From Algoriphagus ratkowskyi (GTDB lineage: Bacteria; Bacteroidota; Bacteroidia; Cytophagales; Cyclobacteriaceae): a DNA stretch of 64,000 bases. Shown in pieces: positions 9,412 through 18,380 of this stretch. The stretch is taken from contig NZ_MSSV01000016.1 of assembly GCF_002150505.1 (NCBI RefSeq), forward strand, positions 107,794 through 171,793, read 5' to 3'. How positions within the stretch are numbered: position 1 is the first letter of the stretch; every line of letters begins with the position of its first letter. The notes under the pieces were generated by a model. It did not search any database and had not been told where the DNA came from. It worked only from the letters and a program-made list of their open reading frames with translations. The position numbers and the translations under genes are program-made.

Positions 9412-9424
9412 ACTGTCCTTTATT
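9399..9424 (-). promoter_or_regulatory. Candidate Rrf2 operator, autoregulatory
   Basis: Inverted repeat GGACA-N4-TGTCC at 9405-9418, with the same AATAAA flank on the minus strand as the norB-side repeat. It covers the -33 box of the regulator's promoter, so bound protein would block RNA polymerase. Confidence 0.65.
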
Positions 9425-9608
9425 AAATATTATTTTTTTGTACTTTTAGTTTAGAGTTTTGAAAAATGGTTTCAACTTATCAAGAGGTATTAGCACACAG
9501 GGCGAATTTTGGAATAAATAAGTGATGTCTTTTAGCAAGAGCACATAAAGATTCACTGCAGTGCATGAGAAAAAGTAAGTCAAGAATTAAAAAATAAAAC
9601 ACTATCAC

Positions 9609-10259
9609 ATGGGGAATACTACGTCACTATTCTGGGAACGCTATCATAAAACTCCAATAGTTGGGATTATTCGAGGACAAGCGAATGAGACAGTGCTCAA
9701 AATAGCGGAAGCTTTTGAAGCTGCTGGGTTTACCACATTGGAAGTTACGATGAATACAGCTGGAGCAGCTGCTATGATCTCTACATTGAGAAGTAAATTT
9801 CCATCCCTGAATGTAGGAGCAGGAACTGTTTGTAAGTTGGGTGACCTTCGGGAGGCAATTGATGCCGGAGCGCAGTTTATCGTGACACCAATTATTGATG
9901 AGACAGTCATCGAGCATGCCGTAGATGAGAATATTCCGATTTTCCCTGGTGCATTTTCTCCCACCGAGATCTATAAAGCCTGGTCACTTGGCGCTTCTGC
10001 GGTTAAGGTTTTCCCTGCTACCAAGCTAGGGGTGGACTTTATAAAAGATGTGCTGGGGCCGCTGGATAAAGTCAAATTGCTTCCAACTGGCGGCGTATCT
10101 AAATCCAACATTAGATCATTTTTTGAAGCAGGTGCTTTCGGAGTAGGGATGGGGAGTTCGTTAATTGATAAAAAACTGGTGACTGCAGGTGATTATGAAG
10201 GATTGAAAAAGCATTTTGAAAGTGTGAAAGATGAGGTAGCGGATTTTATCAGGGGTTGA
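9609..10259 (+). CDS. eda: KDPG / 4-hydroxy-2-oxoglutarate aldolase
   Basis: A 216-residue class I aldolase of the Eda family, which splits 2-keto-3-deoxy-6-phosphogluconate into pyruvate and glyceraldehyde 3-phosphate (Entner-Doudoroff pathway) or acts on 4-hydroxy-2-oxoglutarate. The Schiff-base lysine is Lys133 in AVKVFPA; Glu45 in TLEVTMNT and the phosphate-binding LPTGGVS and GVGMGSSL segments are present. It stands alone, with a terminator about 160 bases downstream. A gluconokinase lies 4 kb away on the same strand, so gluconate or uronate use is plausible, but no 6-phosphogluconate dehydratase or KDG kinase gene is in the window. Confidence 0.92.
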   Translation: MGNTTSLFWERYHKTPIVGIIRGQANETVLKIAEAFEAAGFTTLEVTMNTAGAAAMISTLRSKFPSLNVGAGTVCKLGDLREAIDAGAQFIVTPIIDETVIEHAVDENIPIFPGAFSPTEIYKAWSLGASAVKVFPATKLGVDFIKDVLGPLDKVKLLPTGGVSKSNIRSFFEAGAFGVGMGSSLIDKKLVTAGDYEGLKKHFESVKDEVADFIRG

Positions 10260-10421
10260 TTGTTCTCAATCAAAGTGAAGTCTTGGCTTGAGGGATTTGA
10301 GATACTCGCGACGGCATAAGTGATGTGTAGAGATGAATACAGAAGCTCATGATGGCCTGAGCGTTTATAAATACACTTTTTTCTTTATTCACGTGTTTTC
10401 GTGGCTAAAAGCATAATAAAA

Positions 10422-10450
10422 AAAAGTGGCCTTTTGGAAAAGCCACTTTT
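10422..10450. terminator. Hairpin between convergent eda and ROK kinase genes
   Basis: Stem AAAAGTGGC (10422-10430) with GCCACTTTT (10442-10450), flanked by an A run upstream and T-rich sequence downstream; bidirectional. It lies 24 bases beyond the ROK gene's stop. Confidence 0.8.
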
Positions 10451-10474
10451 ATTATACTATAAACCAATTTTCAC

Positions 10475-11335
10475 CTAATTACTTACTATTTCATTTTCTA
10501 ATTCTACTAAAGCTACAGCGCCGTGAATAGCAGTTTCGTCCATTTCTGAAAGTAGAATTTCAAATCTTTCAATCACAGTTGGATAGTTAAAAGTAGAAAC
10601 TGACTTCCAAAGAGATTTTTTAAATAGAGGATATGTTTTTCTTATCGATCCACCTAAGATTATTGCCTCAGGCGCGAGTGAATACAAAATGTGTTTGATG
10701 AGTTCGCCTAAATGATGGCCAAATTCGTCAAACGCTCGAATAGCGGTAGGATCTCCAGCGAGTGCAAGTTTGGCTAAAGCTTTAGGCTTACTTCGATAAT
10801 ATTTATCAAAAAACTTCCCACTGCAATAGTGCTCAAAATTATGATCCAAATAGTTTGCACTACACCATTCACCAGCGGCAGAGTTAACTCCACTGTAAAG
10901 ATGCCCGTTAATCACGATACCTCCTCCAATGCCTGTGCCTAAGGTAAGCCCCACGAGGTGATTGAATTTCCTGCCTACTCCAAACTTGTGCACTCCAGAC
11001 GCAAAGCAATTAGCGTCATTATTTATGAAGACAGGCTTCGAAAACCTCTCTGTTAGAAACTTCTTAAGCTCTACATGCTGAAAAGCGGGGATATTCGAAA
11101 GACCTAGCACAATGCCTTCTCGGACATCTACCAATCCTGGAATACCTACACCAATTCCTACTAGGTCATAGTCCAAATACGTTTCGATGAATTCGGCAAT
11201 AGTTTCTAATATGAACGCTTTACTTTCTTTTGCAGGCGTAGCAATGGATCGGATATCCTCCAAATGTCCATTAATTAGTACACCACCTTTGATTCCAGTG
11301 CCTCCTATGTCTAATCCCAATATGGCTTTTTCCAT
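10475..11335 (-). CDS. ROK family sugar kinase (glucokinase / N-acetylglucosamine kinase type)
   Basis: A cytoplasmic 286-residue ROK kinase. The ATP phosphate loop is DIGGTGIKGG (9-18); the middle has VGIPGLV, NNDANCFA and GLTLGTGIGGGIV. The ROK zinc-binding cluster, normally CxCGxxGCxE, is not intact: only AGEWCSANYLD and HYCSGKFF remain, so substrate recognition may differ from NagK and standard glucokinase. It is the second gene after the NagB-like deaminase on the same strand (86 bases apart), which favours phosphorylation of glucosamine, N-acetylglucosamine or glucose in an amino sugar pathway. The exact sugar cannot be told from the sequence. Confidence 0.85.
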   Translation of the reverse strand: MEKAILGLDIGGTGIKGGVLINGHLEDIRSIATPAKESKAFILETIAEFIETYLDYDLVGIGVGIPGLVDVREGIVLGLSNIPAFQHVELKKFLTERFSKPVFINNDANCFASGVHKFGVGRKFNHLVGLTLGTGIGGGIVINGHLYSGVNSAAGEWCSANYLDHNFEHYCSGKFFDKYYRSKPKALAKLALAGDPTAIRAFDEFGHHLGELIKHILYSLAPEAIILGGSIRKTYPLFKKSLWKSVSTFNYPTVIERFEILLSEMDETAIHGAVALVELENEIVSN

Positions 11336-11421
11336 TCGCTACTAATAATAAGTTTGTTAGGTTTATTACATAAACTGTGGCTGATCGATTTACCGTCAGC
11401 CACAGCCTAGTTTAATTTTAA

Positions 11422-13749
11422 TTACAACATTCCTTCGATAGACTTCTCTAGCTCTCTCGCGGTAGCTAGGAATTCCTTCACGCTCATATCTCGGAAGAAA
11501 ATAAGTCCATGACTTGATCTTACTTTAGCGCGCTCGTGTTGGTAAAAGTAATTCTTACCGAGCAGAAGTTGAATAGCATCTAGTTGGTCCACCCAAATTC
11601 TTTTTGCAACAGTACTGAACTTACCATTGTGAGAGTAGCTTGGGAAGGATGCATTCACCTGACTCATGTAGCAATTGGCAAAGGAATCTTCCATCACCGA
11701 CATATCTCCAAGAGATACAGGGACGATTACGTTGACTTCATGTGGCTCAAACTTGAACCAAACGTTTCTGTAGCCAATGATTCTCAATTTACTGATATCT
11801 GCTTCTTCTCCCCACTTTTTCACAGCAGCAGCAGTAGCCTGTAGCACTTTATAGTGAGTGTCAGGCCCAGAACCTTCTGGATCAAGCGTCAAGCTAATCT
11901 TTGTTGGATTAACTTTTTTGAACATTTCCACGATCGGTTCTACGTCGCGATCCTTGTCAGGCTGCTCTGTAAAGATATCACCTGTGTAAAAACCAAGTCT
12001 TAAGTGATGAACATTTTTCACTTGTACTCCAAAGTGTGCCCAAACCAATTCTTCCTCAAACTCACGAATCATTCCTTTCAGCTTTTGAACTTTGGCCGAA
12101 TTTTTCTCACCATCATAGCTATTCTTCAGAATGCTAATGACATCGTTGATTGTTTCCCTGAGTTGAGTTTTATTCTTTATCTCATATACAATCACCAAGG
12201 CTCGCACTACACGGTGGCATAAGCCTCTTAACCGGGCATTAAGATCCTCAGAAGCTACATTTGTGAGGTAATGATAGACGTCCTTGTCAGTTTTGAGGCT
12301 GTAGCCTACCTCAAAGAAATCTTCAAAGTGAACCATTTGGATCTTACCGCTATCCAATAACTTCTTAGTATGCTGAAGAGTATCTATTACAAACGTATTA
12401 GTCACAGCTGTAAAACCAGAAGTCAATACGGAGAAGTGAGCTTTATTAGTAGGCTCATGAAGCTGGTTGGTAATGTGAGGTAAAATACCCAATGAAATAT
12501 CGTCGTGATGAGGACCTGTGTGAAGTAGAACTTCGTCACGCTCCTGCTCCAAGCCTTTGCTTAGCTTGTTCTCGATACTAGTCATTACCTGATTCACTGT
12601 CTCTTCAGACAAGTCAGGAATTAGCTTGGTATATTTATCAGCCTTTAAATCTGATAGTTTTATTCTGTGTCCGTATTTTCCTAGTTTTTTGCAAAGATCG
12701 ATTACAGATCTCTCCGTCTTTTCCCATGTCCATTCACCTTTCTGATAGTAGGCGTCTATAGAATCTGTCAGCTTCACTCCAGCACCTTTGGTGACATAGA
12801 ATCGGCCATTTTTCAGTTTCTGAAGAACAGTTCCTGGGAAAACGTTATTGAGAGGGGTTTCAAGAGAATCTTTTACTATTCCAGCTTTTGCTTCACCTGC
12901 TGCAATAATTATAGCTACTGCCTCTGGATTATAAACGATTGTATCTAAACCAATGGTGATGACCAGTCGATTGGAAGAAATCTCTATTCCTCCAAGATCT
13001 CCAGCTGCTACTGCCTGAGTTTCAAAATTGGTCTCAGTCAATCTTGTGACAGAGAATACATGTGATCCTCTTGTGTTAAATGCAATGTGACCATCTGGAC
13101 CGATTCCGCCAAGGAAGAATCCAATTCCTCCTGCATCTCTGATTTTTTGCTCGTATCCTCCACACCATTGATCTATCATATAGATCGATTCCTGCTGTAA
13201 TTTCTCCTGATCGTTCTCCGGGTCACGGAATCTCAACGAAAGATCAACTTTCAAGTCAGGAAAGATTTCTTTAAAATGAAGTCCATTTGCCAAAGGGATC
13301 TCATCTGAATTGATCAGAATGGCTTTTTCTTTCGAAAGTCCGAAACCTTGGATATAAAACTTATTGACGTAATCGAAAAAGCTATTATTCTGCTTAGAGG
13401 AAATCGGGTAAAATTCATCAATCTGTACAAAAGTCAGATCTTTCAAAACAGGCTTTTGAGTATTCCCTAAGCCGTATTTTTCTCTTACATCTTTTCCTTT
13501 TTTATTATCCCAGTTTTCAAGTAGAAACTGAGTCCATTTGATAAAAAATTCAGGACTTTTTCCCGTTGGTAAACTAATGACTCCCTCAGGATTAGCAGCT
13601 ACCCATTCCAAAAATCGGCATGCGGTGAGCAAGCCTAGTTTAGGGAAGTTGTCAACTTGAAGGTATGGAATAAGGGTGCTGATTTTCTCGACACCAGATT
13701 CCTGAAGAAAACTTTTTTCGACTTCTGAAAGCGGATACTTACTTAGCAT
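11422..13749 (-). CDS. Glucosamine-6-phosphate deaminase-like protein fused to a PIG-L deacetylase-like domain
   Basis: A 775-residue two-domain protein. Residues about 30-340 are a NagB/6-phosphogluconolactonase-type sugar-phosphate isomerase: SLPTGKSPE, VQIDEFYPI, GGIGPDGHIAFN and TIGLDTI give the substrate loop and catalytic Asp/His region. From about residue 410 a PIG-L/LmbE-like domain follows, opening with LHTGPHHDDISLG, the zinc motif with the usual HPDD read as HHDD. Such fusions are known in Bacteroidota. The first half should convert glucosamine 6-phosphate to fructose 6-phosphate and ammonia; the second could deacetylate N-acetylated sugars, which is inference. It leads an operon with the ROK kinase. 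A 27-bp palindrome lies about 190 bases before its start. Confidence 0.85.
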   Translation of the reverse strand: MLSKYPLSEVEKSFLQESGVEKISTLIPYLQVDNFPKLGLLTACRFLEWVAANPEGVISLPTGKSPEFFIKWTQFLLENWDNKKGKDVREKYGLGNTQKPVLKDLTFVQIDEFYPISSKQNNSFFDYVNKFYIQGFGLSKEKAILINSDEIPLANGLHFKEIFPDLKVDLSLRFRDPENDQEKLQQESIYMIDQWCGGYEQKIRDAGGIGFFLGGIGPDGHIAFNTRGSHVFSVTRLTETNFETQAVAAGDLGGIEISSNRLVITIGLDTIVYNPEAVAIIIAAGEAKAGIVKDSLETPLNNVFPGTVLQKLKNGRFYVTKGAGVKLTDSIDAYYQKGEWTWEKTERSVIDLCKKLGKYGHRIKLSDLKADKYTKLIPDLSEETVNQVMTSIENKLSKGLEQERDEVLLHTGPHHDDISLGILPHITNQLHEPTNKAHFSVLTSGFTAVTNTFVIDTLQHTKKLLDSGKIQMVHFEDFFEVGYSLKTDKDVYHYLTNVASEDLNARLRGLCHRVVRALVIVYEIKNKTQLRETINDVISILKNSYDGEKNSAKVQKLKGMIREFEEELVWAHFGVQVKNVHHLRLGFYTGDIFTEQPDKDRDVEPIVEMFKKVNPTKISLTLDPEGSGPDTHYKVLQATAAAVKKWGEEADISKLRIIGYRNVWFKFEPHEVNVIVPVSLGDMSVMEDSFANCYMSQVNASFPSYSHNGKFSTVAKRIWVDQLDAIQLLLGKNYFYQHERAKVRSSHGLIFFRDMSVKEFLATARELEKSIEGML

Positions 13750-14253
13750 ACTATTTTGACAGGTTTATTTAATGGGACAATGTTAGATAAGCTGTAGTTA
13801 ATCGATAGGTAATCAATGTCTTGTCTGATTTGATTCTTCAATAAAGATCTATTGTATGGGGTGTCAATACATTAGATCAAAACATTTTTCTCTGAGGTAA
13901 TTTACTAAAACAAATCTAAAAAATGTTTTTTAATAAAACGAACTTTTATAAAAATTTTATAAAAGTTTTATTTTATCAATGTTAGTGCTTTAACTTTAAG
14001 ATATAGTAATCTGATATTTTTCTTAACGGTGATGTTAATTTTAGTCCTACCAGAAGCTGAAAATCCGTTTGAATAAAATCAATATCAGCTAGTATAATTA
14101 TTACTTGTGATAATTACTTGTGCATGTTTTCCATTTAGAGGTTCACGCCATGGATAGAAGGAGAGTATTCCTGCTTATAAACTTCAATCAATAATTCAAT
14201 GGACATGGGGCATAGTAAGCAGAAACATTTATATTTTTCCTTAACTTTCGGTC
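13750..14253. promoter_or_regulatory. Divergent control region with a 27-bp perfect palindrome (13941-13967)
   Basis: No gene is seen in these 504 bases between the deaminase and the gluconokinase, which diverge. At 13941-13967 there is a perfect palindrome: AACTTTTATAAAA, a central A, and the complement. It is the most ordered element here and could be an operator for one or both sides. It is AT-rich, so chance cannot be excluded. Confidence 0.4.
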
Positions 14254-14751
14254 ATGCTAATTATAGTCACTGGAGTCTCAGGAACGGGTAAAACAACAAT
14301 TGGGGTAGGTGTATCTGAAGCCTTGGGTTTGCCATTTTTTGATGCTGATAATTTTCATCCGAAGGAAAATATCGCGAAAATGAGTGAGGGACATCCTTTA
14401 AATGATGCTGATAGAATGCCATGGTTGCAAGCTTTGGCAAATCTTTTAATTGAGTCTGAGAAATCTGGTGGCGCGGTGTTGGCATGTTCTGCTTTGAAAG
14501 AGAGCTATCGTCAAATTTTGAAGGTGAACGAAGATGTCCTTTGGATTCACCTCAAGGGAGATAGAGAATTAATCTGGAGAAGAATGCTTGCCCGAAAGAA
14601 TCATTACATGAAGGCTGGAATGTTAGATTCCCAATTTGATACATGGGAAGAGCCTAATTATGGCTTAAAACTGAATATTTGCCAAACTCCAGAGGAAATG
14701 CTTAATGAAGCGTTGAGATACTTGAGAGTTTCGGTCAGCACTGATCAATAG
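14254..14751 (+). CDS. gntK: Gluconokinase
   Basis: A 165-residue P-loop kinase of the GntK/ThrB-like gluconokinase family, close to the usual length. Walker A is GVSGTGKTT (7-15). DADNFHP follows (substrate loop), then ACSALKESYR, the family signature after the second strand, and HLKGDRELIWRRMLARKNHYM, the lid region with arginines. It phosphorylates gluconate to 6-phosphogluconate in the cytoplasm. With the nearby KDPG aldolase it suggests Entner-Doudoroff use of gluconate, although the dehydratase is not in the window. The gap to the next gene is 92 bases, so co-transcription with the amidohydrolase is possible. Confidence 0.92.
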   Translation: MLIIVTGVSGTGKTTIGVGVSEALGLPFFDADNFHPKENIAKMSEGHPLNDADRMPWLQALANLLIESEKSGGAVLACSALKESYRQILKVNEDVLWIHLKGDRELIWRRMLARKNHYMKAGMLDSQFDTWEEPNYGLKLNICQTPEEMLNEALRYLRVSVSTDQ

Positions 14752-14843
14752 TTAAATGGTGAATTCTAGGATTGGCAATGTAATTGGCACTTTGATTAAA
14801 ACACTTTTAAAGCGAAATTGAAGCTTACTCATCAAATTGCCTT

Positions 14844-16211
14844 ATGAAGAAGCTACTCACTGTTTTTTTTATACTCTTCCAAAGCTCCTATAATTTTGGA
14901 TTTGCTCAAACCTATGTGATTTCGAATGTGAACATCGTTTCCATGGAAAATAATCAGGTGCTTAAAAATCAGTCAATTATTGTGGACGATGGGAAAATCC
15001 TGGAAATTGTTCCTATGACTGATCCTTTCGACTTTGATGGAAATCAGATAATTGACGGTAAAGGATCTTATGTATATCCTGGCTTGGCAGAGTTTCATTC
15101 GCATATTCCTGTTGCTCAAAATGGTGATTCCCAACTACAAGAAGAAGCAATGTGGCTTTACTTAGCCAATGGAGTGTTGCATGTGAGAGGGATGATAGGT
15201 CACCCTTCTCATCTTGATTTAAAGGCAAGAATAGTAAATGGTGAAATCGCAGGTCCAAGACTTTTTCTCTCAGGCCCATCTTTTAGTGGTGGATCAGTTT
15301 CAACGCCTGAGCAGGCTGCGCAAATGGTAAGAGATGAGAAGACAGCCGGCTATGATCATCTTAAGTTGCATCCAGGATTATCGATGGATGAGTTTATGGC
15401 AATTTCAAAAACTGCCAAGGAACTTGACATACCTTTTGGAGGGCATGTTTCCTTGGAAGTTGGTTTGGAGGCAAGTTTAAAGAATGGCTACAAATCTATC
15501 GAGCACATGGATGGATACATTGAGGCGATGATTCCTGATTATTCTAGGGTGTTGGATCCCGAAATTGCCGGACCATTTACAATGCTGTTGGTAGATGAAG
15601 TTGACCTGAGTATCCTTCCCGAATTAGTAGATTTGACCTTGGAAAACAAAGTATGGATGGCCCCAACATTGACACTTTTTGATCGATTTTTTGGTTGGAA
15701 ACCCGCTGAGGAGTATCGTAATGCTCCCGAAATGAAATACATGTCCGCTCAACAGATCCAGAGTTGGATCAATGCCAAGACTCCATATGAAGAAAAAGGT
15801 ATTTTGACTGAAGAGTATGTTCAGCCTTATCTCGATTTCAGAAATAAGCTTTTTATGACCCTCCACAATGCTGGAGTGCCAATGATATTGGCTTCTGATT
15901 CACCGCAGGTATTTAATGTCCCAGGATTTTCCATTCATCATGAAATCGATTTGATGTCTAAAGCTGGAATGTCCAACTTTGAGATATTGAAGACGGGATC
16001 GGTGAATGCTGCAAAGTATTTTGATCAAGAAAATGAATGGGGAATGATCAAAGTGGGAATGTCTGCTGACTTTGTATTAGTTGAAAATAATCCTCTGGAA
16101 GATTTAAATACCATGAAAAAGCCAGTTATGGTCGTTATGAATGGGAAAGTCTATGACAGAATTGAACTTGAAAAACAGCTAAATAGGATAGAGGCTAACC
16201 ATAAAAGATAG
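14844..16211 (+). CDS. Secreted amidohydrolase family protein
   Basis: A 455-residue protein of the amidohydrolase superfamily (imidazolonepropionase/prolidase-like branch) with a signal peptide (to about residue 22, FGFA-Q). Metal ligands are in order: His85 and His87 in EFHSH, the LKLH lysine site in the middle, GGHVS, SIEHMDG and the late LASDSPQ aspartate. After the barrel there is the usual small beta domain ending DFVLVENNPLEDL. It would hydrolyse a C-N bond of an amide, dipeptide or cyclic amide in the periplasm; the substrate cannot be read from the sequence. Neighbours are a gluconokinase and an aldose epimerase, which do not point to a clear pathway. Confidence 0.85.
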   Translation: MKKLLTVFFILFQSSYNFGFAQTYVISNVNIVSMENNQVLKNQSIIVDDGKILEIVPMTDPFDFDGNQIIDGKGSYVYPGLAEFHSHIPVAQNGDSQLQEEAMWLYLANGVLHVRGMIGHPSHLDLKARIVNGEIAGPRLFLSGPSFSGGSVSTPEQAAQMVRDEKTAGYDHLKLHPGLSMDEFMAISKTAKELDIPFGGHVSLEVGLEASLKNGYKSIEHMDGYIEAMIPDYSRVLDPEIAGPFTMLLVDEVDLSILPELVDLTLENKVWMAPTLTLFDRFFGWKPAEEYRNAPEMKYMSAQQIQSWINAKTPYEEKGILTEEYVQPYLDFRNKLFMTLHNAGVPMILASDSPQVFNVPGFSIHHEIDLMSKAGMSNFEILKTGSVNAAKYFDQENEWGMIKVGMSADFVLVENNPLEDLNTMKKPVMVVMNGKVYDRIELEKQLNRIEANHKR

Positions 16212-16330
16212 TAAGAGATTATAGATTAAGAGATTTTTAAACTTTCCCTCTATTTAACGCAAAGTAAAGCGCATTTGACTTTTATCTTAATTTTCCAATC
16301 TTGAATTTTCCAATTTCTCAATATTATCCC

Positions 16331-17470
16331 ATGAACATAAAATTAAACCTAGTCACATTAATTATACTTATTTCAGGCTCAGCCTGTCTATCCCAAACCA
16401 AAATGACATTGATTGAAAAAGAAGCTACTCTGGAAATAAGAGTGGAAAAAGTGGGTGCCTGGGACGACAAAGATGTGTATAAATATACCCTTGACAATGG
16501 GAATATGCAGGTTGAGTTGACAAATTACGGTGGCATAATATCTCGAATAATCACCCCTGACAAAGATGGTAAGCTGGAGAACGTGGTATTAGCACTAGAA
16601 ACAGTGCCTGACTATTTCACAAAAAATGGTCCTTATTTAGGAGCAGCCGTTGGCCGGTACGCGAATAGAATTGGTAAGGCTTCATTTACGCTAGATGGTG
16701 AAACTTTTTCCATCACCAAAAATAATGGCGAAAATACGCTGCATGGAGGCGCCAAAGGATTTGGAGTTAAAGTGTGGAACGCCGAAACCGTAAGTGAAAA
16801 AGATGCAATAGGAGTGAAGATGATCTATGAAAGTGTGGACGGGGAAGAGGGGTTTCCTGGAAATCTGACTACAACGCTATGGATGGCATTGACAACCAAT
16901 AATGAACTGAAGCTTCGTTTTGAATCTACCACGGATAAGAAGACAGTTGTAAATCTAACTAACCATTCTTATTTCAATCTGAGTGGAATCACGGGTGATG
17001 TGCGCGATCATGAGTTGCAGATTTTTGCAGATGCGATCACTCCAGCCGGTGCAGGTCAGATTCCTACTGGGGAGATAAAAGCAGTAGCTGGAACTCGTTT
17101 TGATTTCCAAACACCAAAGAACCTAGGAGCTCAGTTGGATGCGTTGGGTGAAGGCTTCGATCATAATTATGTAACCAAAAGGGATAATTCTGATGAGCTG
17201 AAGAAAATAGCTATTGTCAAACATTCAGGAAGTGGACGTGTGATGGAAGTTTATTCTACTGCTCCAGGTGTACAGCTTTATACTGCCAATCACGTTAGAA
17301 ATTTCGCTGGAGCAGATGGCAAAACGTACCAACCGCATTGGGCACTTTGCCTAGAGCCAGAAGCATGGCCCGACAGTCCAAATAAGCCAAACTTTCCATC
17401 TACAAGTCTAGCACCTGGAGAGAAGTATGTCCATAAAATCGTTTATATGTTTGGAGTTGAGGTAAAATGA
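16331..17470 (+). CDS. galM: Aldose 1-epimerase (galactose mutarotase), exported lipoprotein form
   Basis: A 379-residue mutarotase. I take the ATG at 16331 as start because a signal peptide with a lipobox-like end follows (LIILISGSA-C); the longer frame from 16301 adds a stretch with no signal character. Family motifs are clear: GRYANRIG, NNGENTLHGG, TNHSYFNLSG with the catalytic His, and CLEPEAWPDSPN with the catalytic Glu near the C-terminus. It interconverts alpha and beta anomers of hexoses. The lipoprotein signal places it in the periplasm or at the outer membrane, as common in Bacteroidota that import polysaccharide sugars. It seems to be transcribed alone or after the amidohydrolase (119-base gap). 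Confidence 0.92.
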   Translation: MNIKLNLVTLIILISGSACLSQTKMTLIEKEATLEIRVEKVGAWDDKDVYKYTLDNGNMQVELTNYGGIISRIITPDKDGKLENVVLALETVPDYFTKNGPYLGAAVGRYANRIGKASFTLDGETFSITKNNGENTLHGGAKGFGVKVWNAETVSEKDAIGVKMIYESVDGEEGFPGNLTTTLWMALTTNNELKLRFESTTDKKTVVNLTNHSYFNLSGITGDVRDHELQIFADAITPAGAGQIPTGEIKAVAGTRFDFQTPKNLGAQLDALGEGFDHNYVTKRDNSDELKKIAIVKHSGSGRVMEVYSTAPGVQLYTANHVRNFAGADGKTYQPHWALCLEPEAWPDSPNKPNFPSTSLAPGEKYVHKIVYMFGVEVK

Positions 17471-17618
17471 GCCCTGTATTTTTTTAAGTGCAAAATTTTC
17501 AACAAAGTGAGTATGCAATACACATACTGAAAGTTGATAAAAGGCTCAAGTGCCCTTTTAAACGATAGGAATGGTCATTGTAACAATAGTTGGGAACACT
17601 AAACCAACTAATTATATT

Positions 17619-18206
17619 ATGAGAACCAACAACATTAACCAAACCTCAACAAACAAATTTCCTAGAAAAGCCAAGATCACTGGCGCACTTATGTTATCTG
17701 CATTTTGCTTGGTAGGTATGACCTCCTGTGAAGACAATGATGACCCTATTCTAACTACTTACAATCAGCAAGACAGAAATTTTGCAATAGCTTCATCTGA
17801 GAATATTAATGCACAAATCAAGTTTGGGCAGTTAGCACTTGATAAGGGTGAAGATGATTCTGTATTAGAATATGGCACCATGCTTCTTTCAGAAAATTCT
17901 TCGAGTAAAACTGAGCTAGAAGGAATAGTAAATGGAACGGATGTAGTATTATCTAAGGAAGTATCCTCTGCTATGAATGCTAAATTTGACGAATTAGGAA
18001 CTATGAGTGGAGAGGATTTCGATTTGGCATTTATCAATTATCAAATAGAATTGCTTGAGAACTCTAAGTCAGTTTATGAAAATCAAAAAGACAACGGGGA
18101 GAATAATACATTGAAAGCTTTTGCTGACAAGACTCTTGATAAAGTAAAAGATCACAAACTTGATGCTGCTGAAGTTAAAGCAGAATTACTTTTAGAAGGT
18201 ATCTAA
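17619..18206 (+). CDS. DUF4142 lipoprotein
   Basis: A 195-residue lipoprotein from ATG 17619, where a signal peptide (KITGALMLSAFCLVGMTS-C) begins after a short basic lead; the frame is open to 17571 but the earlier residues look non-coding. After the cysteine comes an acidic patch, then DRNFAIASSENINAQIKFGQLALDKG, characteristic of the DUF4142 (ferritin-like helical bundle) family. The function is unknown; the family often appears near envelope stress and metal genes. It stands alone, with its own terminator 66 bases after the stop. Confidence 0.75.
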   Translation: MRTNNINQTSTNKFPRKAKITGALMLSAFCLVGMTSCEDNDDPILTTYNQQDRNFAIASSENINAQIKFGQLALDKGEDDSVLEYGTMLLSENSSSKTELEGIVNGTDVVLSKEVSSAMNAKFDELGTMSGEDFDLAFINYQIELLENSKSVYENQKDNGENNTLKAFADKTLDKVKDHKLDAAEVKAELLLEGI

Positions 18207-18271
18207 CATAGGAAGTCAGAATGTAATTGAAGCTGATTAACCCAGCGGAAAATGCATAATGATTTCTTTTA

Positions 18272-18308
18272 AGGCCGGTTCTCCTGCAAAGGAAGCCGGC
18301 TTTTTTTG
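18272..18308 (+). terminator. Terminator after the DUF4142 gene
   Basis: Stem formed by GGCCGGTTCTCCT (18273-18285) and AGGAAGCCGGC (18290-18300) around a short loop, with T-TTTTTT after it. Pairing is imperfect in the middle. Confidence 0.85.
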
Positions 18309-18380
18309 TGATATTTTTTTCACAACAGTGCACGCAATTGATAATGATTGTTGTCCTGCTTCTCCAGAAGCTGGACTTAA

